Shown here piece after piece: positions 1 through 7,378 of a DNA stretch of 13,530 nucleotides. Below the pieces are notes generated by a model, which worked only from the letters and a program-made list of their open reading frames with translations, was not told the DNA's origin and ran no database searches. The stretch is from Candidatus Uhrbacteria bacterium CG_4_9_14_3_um_filter_36_7 (GTDB taxonomy: Bacteria; Patescibacteriota; Patescibacteriia; UBA9934; GWF2-40-263). Both the position numbers and the translations under genes were made by a program. How positions within the stretch are numbered: the stretch's first letter is position 1; each line of letters starts with the position of its first letter. The stretch is taken from positions 1-13,530 of the forward strand of contig PFWS01000045.1 of NCBI GenBank assembly GCA_002791255.1, in the 5' to 3' direction.

Positions 1-2
1 AC

Positions 3-806
3 AAAGTGCCTGATTCTTTCAAAAGGAAAGAATCAAACATTTTGTCTAAAATATTAAATGACAACAGGTCTTTTGTTATGGCCAAACGCAGTGTGTTGGA
101 TAGTGGCCCTGCACCGACTCTGTTGTACGGCTACGGCGGTTTCAGGATCGCCATGGAAGCTAGCTACTCAGCGATCATCGGCAAGTTCTGGATCGAGAGA
201 GGGGGTGTCTATGCTTTGAGCAATATCAGGGGCGGCGGGGAGTTTGGTCCCGCCTGGCACAAAGCAGCACTCAAGCACGAAAGGCAGAAGGCCTATGACG
301 ACTTTCACAGCGTCGCAGAAGACCTGATTGCCGACAAGGTCACCACTCACAGTCAGCTCGGAATCGAGGGGGGATCCAATGGCGGACTTTTGATGGGTGT
401 GGCGTTTACTCAACGCCCAGACTTGTATCAGGCCGTCGTTTGTCAGGTACCGTTGCTCGACATGATCCGATACCACGAATTGCCCCCTGGGGCATCGTGG
501 ATCGGTGAGTACGGAGATCCTCGGATACCTGAAGACAAGAATGCTATTGCAAAATACTCGCCGTATCAGAACCTGTTCCCTGACAGGGTATATCCAAAGG
601 TGTTCTTTGTTACGTCGAGCAAGGACGATCGGGTCAACCCAGCTCATGCAAGAAAGATGGCTGCCAAGATGGAAAACTATGGCTACACATTCTACTACTA
701 CGAAAATGTAGATGGTGGCCATGCTGCTGGAAAAGATCCACTCGAGGCAGCCCGTCGCAATGCCCTCGAATATACATATCTCTGGAGGATGCTGTCTCAG
801 GAATGA
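3..806 (+). CDS. Prolyl oligopeptidase (S9A family), C-terminal catalytic part; 5' end outside window
   Basis: This is the catalytic alpha/beta-hydrolase domain of a serine peptidase that cleaves short peptides after proline. Numbered from the GTG at position 6, it shows YGYGGF (41-46), NIRGGGE (73-79), the nucleophile motif GGSNGG with Ser124, the acid motif DDRV (Asp207/208), and GGHAAGK with the catalytic His239, all in family order. Family members are about 700 aa, so only the last third is present. The frame is open to the left edge, so the GTG at 6 is probably internal and the beta-propeller half lies outside the window. Codons are clearly GC-richer than in every downstream gene. Residues 3-21 form an AT-rich segment that family alignment from memory would not predict (see the palindromic repeat at 11-64). 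Family assignment is firm; whether the gene is intact is unknown. Confidence 0.92.
   Translation, partial: KVPDSFKRKESNILSKILNDNRSFVMAKRSVLDSGPAPTLLYGYGGFRIAMEASYSAIIGKFWIERGGVYALSNIRGGGEFGPAWHKAALKHERQKAYDDFHSVAEDLIADKVTTHSQLGIEGGSNGGLLMGVAFTQRPDLYQAVVCQVPLLDMIRYHELPPGASWIGEYGDPRIPEDKNAIAKYSPYQNLFPDRVYPKVFFVTSSKDDRVNPAHARKMAAKMENYGYTFYYYENVDGGHAAGKDPLEAARRNALEYTYLWRMLSQE
11..64 (+). repeat. AT-rich palindromic insert inside the peptidase reading frame
   Basis: Two inverted repeats lie next to each other. A perfect 10-bp stem pairs TGATTCTTTC (11-20) with GAAAGAATCA (26-35) around a 5-nt loop. A second 5-bp stem pairs TTGTC (42-46) with GACAA (60-64). In translation this adds about 19 residues between KVP and SFVMAKR, where prolyl oligopeptidases normally continue directly. 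The reading frame stays open. The segment is much more AT-rich than the gene around it. It resembles the in-frame palindromic elements known from Rickettsia and Wolbachia, but I see no sequence match to them. Confidence 0.5.
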
Positions 807-841
807 CAGCGACATCACTGACCGCTCCGTTTGAACACCCG

Positions 842-899
842 AAACGTCCCACCACATGTGCGGTATCTCGGTCGAGTTCGGCGGGGCGTTTTGTTTTTT
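842..899 (+). terminator. Rho-independent terminator after the peptidase gene
   Basis: AAACGTCCCACC (842-853) pairs with GGCGGGGCGTTT (880-891), a 12-position stem with one G-U pair and one mismatch, across a long loop. A T-rich run reaches position 899. It lies 36 bp after the peptidase stop and ends the GC-rich block. Confidence 0.75.
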
Positions 900-928
900 A
901 AATTTTTCATATAAAAAAATTGATTATC

Positions 929-937
929 TGTTATAAT
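929..937 (+). promoter_or_regulatory. Extended -10 promoter for the flavocytochrome operon
   Basis: The sequence TGTTATAAT is a perfect TGn-extended -10 element (TATAAT at 932-937). No good -35 is visible 17 bp upstream, as is usual for extended -10 promoters. A start near 944 would give a leader of about 15 nt before the ATG at 959, and it excludes the upstream TTG start at 920. Confidence 0.7.
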
Positions 938-958
938 TTTCTTGATGATTTAAAATTT

Positions 959-1903
959 ATGAATGAAATGATAAAGAATTGGAAAATTTTTGGATTAATT
1001 ATTTTAGCCATTTTTTTTGGTATTGTATTTATTGCTGGGATATTTCTTTTTCAATTATTTAAACCTAATTCTATTAAAGAAAAATCTAACAATGAACTAA
1101 TAAATGAAACCAGGATAAATTCAGATAATGTTTTTATTCACGTACCAAAAGAACTTCTTAAGCAAGATTCAGATATTTATTTAATACCAAACGAAGGGTA
1201 TTTTATTACTACTTCCATTCTCTCTCATAAAGGAGATAAAATTGTTTATGCACAGATGAGTAATTGTATAGAACTTTTGAATCAGGAGGTATCTGAATAT
1301 GCACAATGTGATTGGAGTTATCAAATATGGATTAAAGATTTACAAACAAACGAACGAGAAAAAATTTATTCATATCCTCAAGAGGTTTCTTTTTTTAATT
1401 TTTCTGAATTATTAATACCTAAAGTTTATGCTGGTGGATGTCCTTTAGTTTATTTTCCACTTGCTTGGTCAAAACACGATCAGAAAATTATCCTTCAATG
1501 GGCAAATCCAACTAGTTGTGGTTCAGGAGGAGTACTAAGTTATTTAACTTATACCTTTGATATTTCAACTAAACAACAAGAGCCACTAGCTAGATATGAT
1601 GCATTTTTTTTTGATGATTATTCAAAAGTGATTTTTGTAGATGAAAGTGTGAAATCTTTACCTCAATGCGGCCCTGTGGTTCAGAAAAATAAAGGGAAAA
1701 TAGTTCTTAAAAATATTGAAACAAATGAGATACTTATTTTATTAGAAGAACCAAATTCATCATATTCGCTCTCATTTATTGATTCTAATCAAATGTTTTT
1801 AAGATATACAGCCGATCAGGTGATAGAAGCAGATGGATGTAGTCAGATAGATTCATCAATTTCACAAATGCGCGGCCAAATAAACTTACCGAAATTACCA
1901 TAA
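959..1903 (+). CDS. Membrane-anchored hypothetical protein, cysteine-containing outer domain
   Basis: I do not recognise the family. The 314-aa product begins with a short basic stretch and one strong hydrophobic segment (about residues 9-34), so it is probably anchored by its N terminus with the rest outside the cytoplasm. The outer part has six cysteines, an even number that would allow disulfides. It also has short beta-strand stretches of the type seen in TolB/WD40-like propellers (LSHKGDKIVYA, LAWSKHDQKII, YTFDISTK). A propeller fold is an inference. I chose the ATG at 959 because the -10 element at 929-937 lies downstream of the alternative TTG at 920. Nine bases separate its stop from the flavocytochrome start, which suggests one operon. 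Confidence 0.75.
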   Translation: MNEMIKNWKIFGLIILAIFFGIVFIAGIFLFQLFKPNSIKEKSNNELINETRINSDNVFIHVPKELLKQDSDIYLIPNEGYFITTSILSHKGDKIVYAQMSNCIELLNQEVSEYAQCDWSYQIWIKDLQTNEREKIYSYPQEVSFFNFSELLIPKVYAGGCPLVYFPLAWSKHDQKIILQWANPTSCGSGGVLSYLTYTFDISTKQQEPLARYDAFFFDDYSKVIFVDESVKSLPQCGPVVQKNKGKIVLKNIETNEILILLEEPNSSYSLSFIDSNQMFLRYTADQVIEADGCSQIDSSISQMRGQINLPKLP

Positions 1904-1912
1904 AAAACTCCC

Positions 1913-3214
1913 ATGAAATACTTACGTAAAATAATCATTGTATCCTTGATCATTCTTTTTTCAACTATTATTCCAATTGGATTGTGGCTCATGGCTCCAA
2001 GCCCAGTTTATCGTTTTGAAAACACAATGATAAGTCTAACTAGTCTTGGTCAAATAGCTGGTTTGATTGGTTTTAGTCTTTTTGCCATAAATCTTATTTT
2101 AAGTGCTAGGCTTAAAATTTTGGATCATTATTTTTTCGGATTAAATCAAGTTTATAAATATCATGCCCAAATTGGTAAAATCACTCTTGTCTTACTTTTA
2201 CTACATCCACTTTTTTTGCTTGCAAATTCTACAGGTGGGCTATGGATAGAAATAATTAGATTTTTTTTACCAAATCAGAGTAGGGCAATTAATGCTGGAA
2301 TTTTTTCTCTTACTCTTTTAATTGGTTTACTTGCACTTACTTTATTTTTGCGTCCACGCTATGACATTTGGAAATGGACACATAAATTTTTAGGAGGAGT
2401 TTTTATTTTTGCTTTCCTTCATGTCTTTCTTATTCCAAGCGATGTTTCCAGTTTTTTTCCTTTGCGAATTTATTTACTTGGAATGGGAATTTTGGCTCTT
2501 AGTTTATTTTTTTATTCCACAGTATTTGGAAAGTGGCTTCGAAAAAAATATATCTATCAAGTTTCACTTGTACAACAGGTTGCAAAAGGCGTTTGGCAAG
2601 TAATTATGGAACCCATGACAAAACAAATGCCATTTTTAGCTGGGCAATTTATTTTTGTAAATTTTGAAAATAAAAATATTAGAAAAGAAAGCCATCCATT
2701 TTCCTTAACTTCAAATCCACATACTAATAATTTATCACTTGTGATAAAAGGGCTTGGTGATTACACCAAACAAATTCATCATCTTTCACCTGGAACGACC
2801 GCTTTTATTGAAGGGCCATTTGGTTCTTTTTCCTACAAAAATGCTTTATTCAAACAACAAATTTGGATTGCAGGTGGCATTGGAATTACTCCATTTTTAA
2901 GTATGATACAGGAAATCCAACATGAATCTCGTTTTGAATATATGATTGATTTATATTATTGTATTCATGATGAAAATGAATTTTTAGATTTAGCTTGCTT
3001 AAAAGAACTTCCCAAAAATATTCGATTGATTGCCTATTATTCGGATAGATATGGATTTATTACAGCTGATTATATTGAAAAGCAAAGCGGATCTTTGCAA
3101 GAAAAAGATATTTTTTTATGCGCACCACCTGTGATGATTCAATTATTAAAAAAACAATTTCAGGAAAAAGGGGTTTTGGCACACTTCCTTCATTCTGAGG
3201 AATTTATTTTATAA
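1913..3214 (+). CDS. Ferric reductase / NADPH oxidase-like transmembrane flavocytochrome
   Basis: The 433-aa product should pass electrons from NAD(P)H through FAD to membrane hemes and on to an acceptor on the other side. The N-terminal half has about six hydrophobic segments. Four histidines, H84 and H98 in one helix pair and H157 and H170 in the next, match the spacing of bis-heme ligands in ferric-reductase-like domains. The C-terminal half is a ferredoxin-NADP reductase module: HPFSLTS (261-267) for FAD, GLGDYTKQ (280-287), the nucleotide-binding AGGIGITP (320-327), CAPP (403-406), and a terminal EEFIL. The true acceptor (ferric iron, oxygen, a quinone or a partner protein) cannot be read from sequence. 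It is flanked within 10 bp by two cysteine-containing genes. No Shine-Dalgarno sequence is visible. Confidence 0.9.
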   Translation: MKYLRKIIIVSLIILFSTIIPIGLWLMAPSPVYRFENTMISLTSLGQIAGLIGFSLFAINLILSARLKILDHYFFGLNQVYKYHAQIGKITLVLLLLHPLFLLANSTGGLWIEIIRFFLPNQSRAINAGIFSLTLLIGLLALTLFLRPRYDIWKWTHKFLGGVFIFAFLHVFLIPSDVSSFFPLRIYLLGMGILALSLFFYSTVFGKWLRKKYIYQVSLVQQVAKGVWQVIMEPMTKQMPFLAGQFIFVNFENKNIRKESHPFSLTSNPHTNNLSLVIKGLGDYTKQIHHLSPGTTAFIEGPFGSFSYKNALFKQQIWIAGGIGITPFLSMIQEIQHESRFEYMIDLYYCIHDENEFLDLACLKELPKNIRLIAYYSDRYGFITADYIEKQSGSLQEKDIFLCAPPVMIQLLKKQFQEKGVLAHFLHSEEFIL

Positions 3215-3217
3215 TAT

Positions 3218-3634
3218 ATGGATTATAAAAAATTTTATAAAAAACGTTTTTTTGCACATGTATTTTCTTTTCCTTTTATTTGGGCTCCTCTTATTCCTTT
3301 GCTTTTTTTGGATTTACTACTTGAAATTTATCATCAAATAGGCTTTCGTTTATATGGACTACCACTAGTAAAGCGCAAGATGTTTATTCAAATTAATGAT
3401 CGTAATAAATTAAATTATTTAAATTTTTTTGAAAAAATTGGATGCATGTATTGTGGTTATGTGAATGGATTTTTTCTTTATGCCAAAGAAGTTGCTGGAA
3501 GAACAGAAAAATATTGGTGCGGCATTATGCATGAAAAAAAACCAGGATTTAAAACACACATGGATCAAATAGATCAAGATTTTGCGGAATTTGGCAATGA
3601 AGCTGATTTTAAAAATAAATACTTGCAAGATTGA
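3218..3634 (+). CDS. Small conserved-type protein with CxxC...WCxxxH motif
   Basis: The 138-aa product starts 3 bp after the flavocytochrome stop, so it is almost certainly translated with it. Residues 12-36 are hydrophobic and could be a membrane or hairpin segment. The middle carries C76-MY-C79 followed by W100-C101-GIM-H105, four residues that could bind a metal, heme or iron-sulfur centre, or act as a redox pair. The surrounding GYVNG...VAGRTEKYWC block looks strongly constrained and is of a type I recall from other bacterial hypothetical proteins, with no function I can name. The tail (110-138) is acidic and charged. Its position next to a membrane reductase suggests an electron-transfer or assembly partner, as an inference. 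It ends in TGA, which shows TGA is a stop here. Confidence 0.8.
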   Translation: MDYKKFYKKRFFAHVFSFPFIWAPLIPLLFLDLLLEIYHQIGFRLYGLPLVKRKMFIQINDRNKLNYLNFFEKIGCMYCGYVNGFFLYAKEVAGRTEKYWCGIMHEKKPGFKTHMDQIDQDFAEFGNEADFKNKYLQD

Positions 3635-3662
3635 GATTATTTTAAAAAGAGGTTAGTCTCAA
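3631..3662. repeat. Inverted repeat spanning the gap before dnaG
   Basis: TTGAGA (3631-3636) and TCTCAA (3657-3662) are perfect inverted repeats that cover nearly the whole gap between the small protein gene and dnaG. It could be a weak RNA hairpin or an operator. No T-tract follows, so it is not a standard terminator. It may be chance. Confidence 0.3.
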
Positions 3663-3670
3663 AGAAACTT

Positions 3671-5488
3671 ATGGAACCAAAAGATGAAATTAAAGCAAAA
3701 CTAGATATTGTTGATGTTATTTCTGAATATCTGCCCCTTAAACAAGCGGGATCAGCTTCTTTTAAAGCACCGTGCCCATTTCATCAAGAAAAAACACCTT
3801 CGTTTCAAGTCTCTCGTGAAAAACAAATTTGGCATTGTTTTGGTTGTGGGGAAGGAGGAGATATTTTTTCGTTTGTTATGAAAATAGAAGGCATTGATTT
3901 TTCTGAAAGTCTACGTCTACTTGGAAAAAAAGCAGGTGTTGAAATTAATCGTTTTACCTCTGCCAAAACTAACGAACGTCAGCAACTGCTCATCATTAAT
4001 CGACTTGCATGTGATTTTTTTCAAATAGTACTTACAAAATCTCATCAGGCGCTTGTGGCTCGGGAATATGTGGAAAGACGTGGAATAACAGAAGAATTAT
4101 CATCTTTTTTTAAGCTTGGATATGCTCCCAAAACATGGGATACACTCGTTCAATTTTTTGAGAAAAAAAAGATTCCACTAAAATCCGTTGAACAGGCTGG
4201 GTTGATTGTGCCACGAAAAGAGAAAAGTGGATTTATAGACCGTTTTCGAAATCGATTGATGATTCCGCTTTTTGATATTCATGGAAATACAATTGGGTTT
4301 ACAGGACGTTCGCTTGATAATGATCAAGGACCAAAATATATGAACAGCCCAGAAAGCTTGATTTACCACAAAGGAGAAATACTGTTTGGTTTAAATTTAG
4401 CTAAATACGCTATTCGAGAAAAAGGATGTGTTATTTTAGTAGAGGGAAATATGGATGTTATTGCATCTCATAAAGCTGGGGTTATGCATGTGGTAGCAAG
4501 TTCTGGTACAGCGTTGACTCAAACACAACTTATTTTATTGAAACGATTTACCAAACGCTTACTTTTTTGTTTTGATCAAGACGCTGCTGGATTTATCGCA
4601 GCCAAACGTGGAATTCATCTTGCAAAACAACTTGATATGGATGTAGAAGTCATCTCCATTCCATCTTATCTTGGAAAAGATCCTGATGATATCGTTCAAA
4701 AAGATCCATCTAAATGGATTGAGCTTATCAAACACCCGATTCCTGTTATGGAATATATGATTGAGCAAAGTCTTCAAAATAGAGATCAACAAAAAATAGA
4801 TGATAAACTAGCTATAAGTCGTCTGTTGATTCCTGAGCTTTGTCTGCTTACTAATGTGGTTGAGCGAGAGCACTGGCTTTTAAGAGTAGCTAATTTATTA
4901 GAGGTGCCCGTAGATGAACTACGCGCCTCTTGTAAAACCAAGGCTGATTCGCCATTAAGTTTTCCTATACCTCAAACGCTTAAAAATAATTTTGATGTAA
5001 AATTTAAGAAAACCAAAATAGACCGAGCTAGTGAAATTATTTTTTCACTTCTTTTAAATAGCCCAATTTTTTTGAAAGACGATTTTTTGCGTATTCCATC
5101 GCAGTGGTTTGTAGGCGAATTTTGGCAGGAAATTGGCAAATTTTCGCGTCTATGGTATGATTCTTTCGATTGGTCATCCGCGCAAGTTACATTTGTAAAT
5201 TGGATGTGCGAACAAGCTCGTCAATCATCCTTGGCTGATTTTGAATCATCCATTCGGGCCTTAGCCCTTTTTGGCGAGACACTTATTTCCTCATCACAAC
5301 AATCACAGGCGCGTGAATCATTTATTCAAGCTGTTTCTATTTTAGAAGATGCAGCTTTACAACGAGAACAACAATCTCTTACTAAGTCAATTAGAGCAGC
5401 AGAGCAAGAAGGTAATCAGGAAAAAGTTAAAGCTCTACTTCAACAATATCAAAATCTTGTTCAAAAGCTTTCTTCACAAAAAAAATAA
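3671..5488 (+). CDS. dnaG: DNA primase
   Basis: This enzyme makes the RNA primers for DNA replication and works with the replicative helicase. The 605-aa product has the full DnaG order. An N-terminal zinc-binding domain has C35, H38, C56 and C59 (CPFH...HCFGC). The catalytic core contains IDRFRNRLMIP and FTGRSL. The TOPRIM site has VEGNMD with Glu258 and FDQDAAG with Asp302 and Asp304, which bind metal. A divergent C-terminal helicase-interaction region ends in a charged helix. The length is normal for bacterial DnaG. It is followed 33 bp later by the rpoD ATG, the two adjacent genes of the classic macromolecular-synthesis operon, here without rpsU. No clear Shine-Dalgarno sequence; a purine run (AAAGAGG) sits too far upstream of the ATG. 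Confidence 0.97.
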   Translation: MEPKDEIKAKLDIVDVISEYLPLKQAGSASFKAPCPFHQEKTPSFQVSREKQIWHCFGCGEGGDIFSFVMKIEGIDFSESLRLLGKKAGVEINRFTSAKTNERQQLLIINRLACDFFQIVLTKSHQALVAREYVERRGITEELSSFFKLGYAPKTWDTLVQFFEKKKIPLKSVEQAGLIVPRKEKSGFIDRFRNRLMIPLFDIHGNTIGFTGRSLDNDQGPKYMNSPESLIYHKGEILFGLNLAKYAIREKGCVILVEGNMDVIASHKAGVMHVVASSGTALTQTQLILLKRFTKRLLFCFDQDAAGFIAAKRGIHLAKQLDMDVEVISIPSYLGKDPDDIVQKDPSKWIELIKHPIPVMEYMIEQSLQNRDQQKIDDKLAISRLLIPELCLLTNVVEREHWLLRVANLLEVPVDELRASCKTKADSPLSFPIPQTLKNNFDVKFKKTKIDRASEIIFSLLLNSPIFLKDDFLRIPSQWFVGEFWQEIGKFSRLWYDSFDWSSAQVTFVNWMCEQARQSSLADFESSIRALALFGETLISSSQQSQARESFIQAVSILEDAALQREQQSLTKSIRAAEQEGNQEKVKALLQQYQNLVQKLSSQKK

Positions 5489-5521
5489 AGAAGAAAGTAT
5501 TTTGATTATTTGACATTTTCT

Positions 5522-6733
5522 ATGTTAAAAAAGAAATCATCCTCTTTACCATCAAAAATATCTCCTATAAAAAAGAAACCTTTTAAAAAAGAAGAAGTTT
5601 TAGAAGAAAAAAAAGATCGGTATGTTCGAACAAATGCTCCCTCAGATGAGGCAATAGAAAATTTGTTTAAACGTGGTCGTGTACGTGGGTTTATAACAGA
5701 AAACGAAGCTCTTTCTTTATTTTTGGAACTCGAAGATTATGTTGAGATTTTCGAGGTCTTTTTAGATGAAATAGATCGAGTGGGAATTCATTTTGTTGAA
5801 ATGAAAGAAGGTTTACTAGGTCAAGCAAAAGAACGCGAAGATGTGATGAACACAATTCGTATTAGTCGTGATAAAAATGCTGTTAAAAACGCAGTTGATT
5901 TTTCACAACTGACTCAAGATTCGATTCAGATGTATTTACGCGAAATTGGAAAAATTCCTTTGCTTAATGCTGAGCAAGAAGTTGCTTTAGCCAAGCGTAA
6001 AGAGCATGGGGATAAAGAAGCTGAACAACGATTGATTGAAGCGAATTTGCGTCTAGTAGTTTCGATTGCCAAAAAATTTGTGGGAAAACAACTTTCATTG
6101 CTTGATTTAATTCAAGAGGGAAATATTGGATTATTTCGAGCTGTGAAAAAATTTGATTATCGCAAAGGCTATAAATTTTCCACCTATGCCACCTGGTGGA
6201 TTCGCCAGGCCATCACTCGAGCGCTTGCGGATCAATCTCGCACCATTCGTATTCCAGTTCACATGGTGGAAACTATTAACCGTTTTTCACAAATTGAACG
6301 GCGTTTAATTCAAGATCTTGGTCGAGAGCCTTTACCAGAAGAAATTGCCGCAGAAATGAATGAAACCGTGGCTAAAGTGTGCCATATTATTAAAATCTCT
6401 CAAAATACAGTTTCTCTTGAAACATCAGTTGGAGATGATGATGAAGATTCAACTCTTACTGATTTTATTGAAGATATTAAAACTATTTCTCCAGATCGTT
6501 CTGCTGGGCGTCAAATTTTACGTGATTATGTACGCGCGGCCATGAAATTTTTAACCCCACGTGAGCAAAAGATTTTAGAAATGCGTTTTGGTTTGGCAGA
6601 TGGAGTATTTCATACACTTGAAGAAGTTGGACAAGAATTTGACGTAACTCGTGAGCGTATTCGTCAAATTGAAGCAAAAGCACTCGAAAAAATAAAACAA
6701 CAAGATATTATAGCCAAACTAGAAGATTATTAG
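5522..6733 (+). CDS. rpoD: Primary RNA polymerase sigma factor (sigma-70)
   Basis: This subunit directs RNA polymerase to housekeeping promoters. From the ATG at 5522 it is 403 aa, close to the short SigA type. It shows a region 1.1-like acidic N terminus, region 1.2 (DSIQMYLREIGKIPLL), region 2 with the core-binding and -10 recognition helix (RLVVSIAKKF, then YATWWIRQAITRA), region 3 (IRIPVHMVETINR), and region 4.2, the -35-binding helix-turn-helix (TLEEVGQEFDVTRERIRQIE). A TTG at 5510 is in frame, but the ATG gives a more typical start; neither has a Shine-Dalgarno sequence. The many TGn-extended -10 elements in this window would be read by this factor through its region 2.4/3.0. It follows dnaG closely and ends before two hairpins. 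Confidence 0.97.
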   Translation: MLKKKSSSLPSKISPIKKKPFKKEEVLEEKKDRYVRTNAPSDEAIENLFKRGRVRGFITENEALSLFLELEDYVEIFEVFLDEIDRVGIHFVEMKEGLLGQAKEREDVMNTIRISRDKNAVKNAVDFSQLTQDSIQMYLREIGKIPLLNAEQEVALAKRKEHGDKEAEQRLIEANLRLVVSIAKKFVGKQLSLLDLIQEGNIGLFRAVKKFDYRKGYKFSTYATWWIRQAITRALADQSRTIRIPVHMVETINRFSQIERRLIQDLGREPLPEEIAAEMNETVAKVCHIIKISQNTVSLETSVGDDDEDSTLTDFIEDIKTISPDRSAGRQILRDYVRAAMKFLTPREQKILEMRFGLADGVFHTLEEVGQEFDVTRERIRQIEAKALEKIKQQDIIAKLEDY

Positions 6734-6745
6734 TTTTTAACTAGT

Positions 6746-6764
6746 TTTGTTTTGTTAAAACAAA
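6746..6764 (+). repeat. AT-only hairpin just after rpoD
   Basis: TTTGTTTT (6746-6753) and AAAACAAA (6757-6764) are a perfect 8-bp inverted repeat with a 3-nt loop, 12 bp after the rpoD stop. It is weak as a terminator by itself and lies just ahead of the stronger one at 6769-6801. Confidence 0.4.
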
Positions 6765-6768
6765 TTTA

Positions 6769-6801
6769 AAATCCAGCCGTGTTAATACGGTCTGGATTTT
6801 T
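6769..6801 (+). terminator. Rho-independent terminator of the dnaG-rpoD unit
   Basis: ATCCAG (6771-6776) pairs with CTGGAT (6792-6797), and CCGT (6777-6780) with ACGG (6787-6790), with one bulged base. A run of T from 6797 to 6801 follows. It separates rpoD from the RNA gene promoter that begins 12 bp later. Confidence 0.8.
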
Positions 6802-6812
6802 GTTACATCCCC

Positions 6813-6841
6813 TTGACATATTTTTTAATTTATGATATAAA
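6813..6841 (+). promoter_or_regulatory. Strong promoter of the structured RNA
   Basis: A perfect -35 box TTGACA (6813-6818), a 17-bp spacer, and TATAAA (6836-6841) preceded by TG at 6833-6834, so the -10 is also extended. No other plus-strand promoter here has a consensus -35 and an extended -10 together. The predicted start is about 6848. Confidence 0.85.
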
Positions 6842-7239
6842 AATAGTGATTCTGAGTTGGTTCGGTCTCTATCAAAGCCGCGCCGCGGGTCGAGCGGAGG
6901 CGCCCCACAGGCAAAGGCAGAACTTGGTACGTCCAAGTTCACCCCATTTTTTAGGGGAAAAGCCATCGGCCAAGGGGGTCCTTCCGCTTTCGGGCACGTC
7001 GTCGCCGGGGTTAAAACCCCCATTGCGCGCCGTCGGCCCATAAACATCGAAAGAGACCCGGCCGCCAGGAAGACGGCTAGCTCAGATTTTTATCCAGCCT
7101 TTGCAGGGATTCCCTCGAACCTGCATCGTGTTATCCCAGTCTGAAAACGATTGGGAGCTGGAAAGAAAAAGGGAAACCTTTTTTTATAACCTCATCATTT
7201 GTTTCGACAAGTGGTGAGACTGGAGAGGATTGTTTTTAA

Positions 7240-7309
7240 GCTAGCCGTATAGAGAGGGCTCCTCCTATACGTGTTGCGTCCAAACTGTGTGAGAGTTTGG
7301 ATCGCTAGC
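7240..7309 (+). other. Three-way junction domain within the structured RNA
   Basis: GCTAGC at 7240-7245 pairs with GCTAGC at 7304-7309. Inside, CGTATAG (7246-7252) pairs with CTATACG (7265-7271) and is capped by GAGG (7254-7257) with CCTC (7261-7264) after one bulged A. TCCAAACT (7279-7286) pairs perfectly with AGTTTGGA (7294-7301) around a 7-nt loop. All stems are mutually compatible. Confidence 0.65.
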
Positions 7310-7342
7310 AACGGGGAAATTTTATCTGTCCCCAAAAGCAAC

Positions 7343-7372
7343 CTTGCTGACCCTTTTTGTTTTGGGTTAGCA
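7343..7372 (+). other. Long hairpin near the 3' end of the structured RNA
   Basis: TTGCTGACCC (7343-7352) pairs with GGGTTAGCAA (7363-7372) with a single G-U pair, and flanking C and G extend the stem by one pair. The 10-nt loop is T-rich (TTTTTGTTTT). A shorter GGGGA/TCCCC hairpin (about 7313-7333) lies just upstream. Confidence 0.6.
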
Positions 7373-7378
7373 AGACTG

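Noticed and set aside
6..67. Spliceosomal intron with GT at 6 and AG at 67
   Set aside because: The gene ends in a bacterial rho-independent terminator, the 5' splice site is poor, and removing 62 nt gives a shorter spacing to YGYGGF than the family shows; keeping only five upstream bases makes this untestable here.
168..857. 229-aa open frame antisense to the peptidase gene
   Set aside because: It lies opposite a gene with clear catalytic motifs; long antisense frames are common in GC-richer coding DNA and the translation has no recognisable features.
920..958. Upstream TTG start for the membrane-anchored protein
   Set aside because: The perfect extended -10 at 929-937 lies downstream of it, so it would not be transcribed.
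7098..7130. Minus-strand T-arm-like GGTTCGA suggesting a tRNA
   Set aside because: The loop would be 12 nt instead of 7 and no acceptor, D or anticodon arms can be formed around it.
6766..7144. Open frames of 76-95 aa on both strands inside the 6848-7145 region
   Set aside because: They overlap each other on both strands, have unnatural composition, lack start signals, and coincide with dense RNA stems; best explained as by-products of a GC-rich structured RNA.
7243..7272. Group II intron domain V-like sequence AGCCGTAT...ATACGTG
   Set aside because: The AGC part is not complementary to the 3' side, the internal bulge and GAAA loop are missing, and no intron-encoded protein is near.
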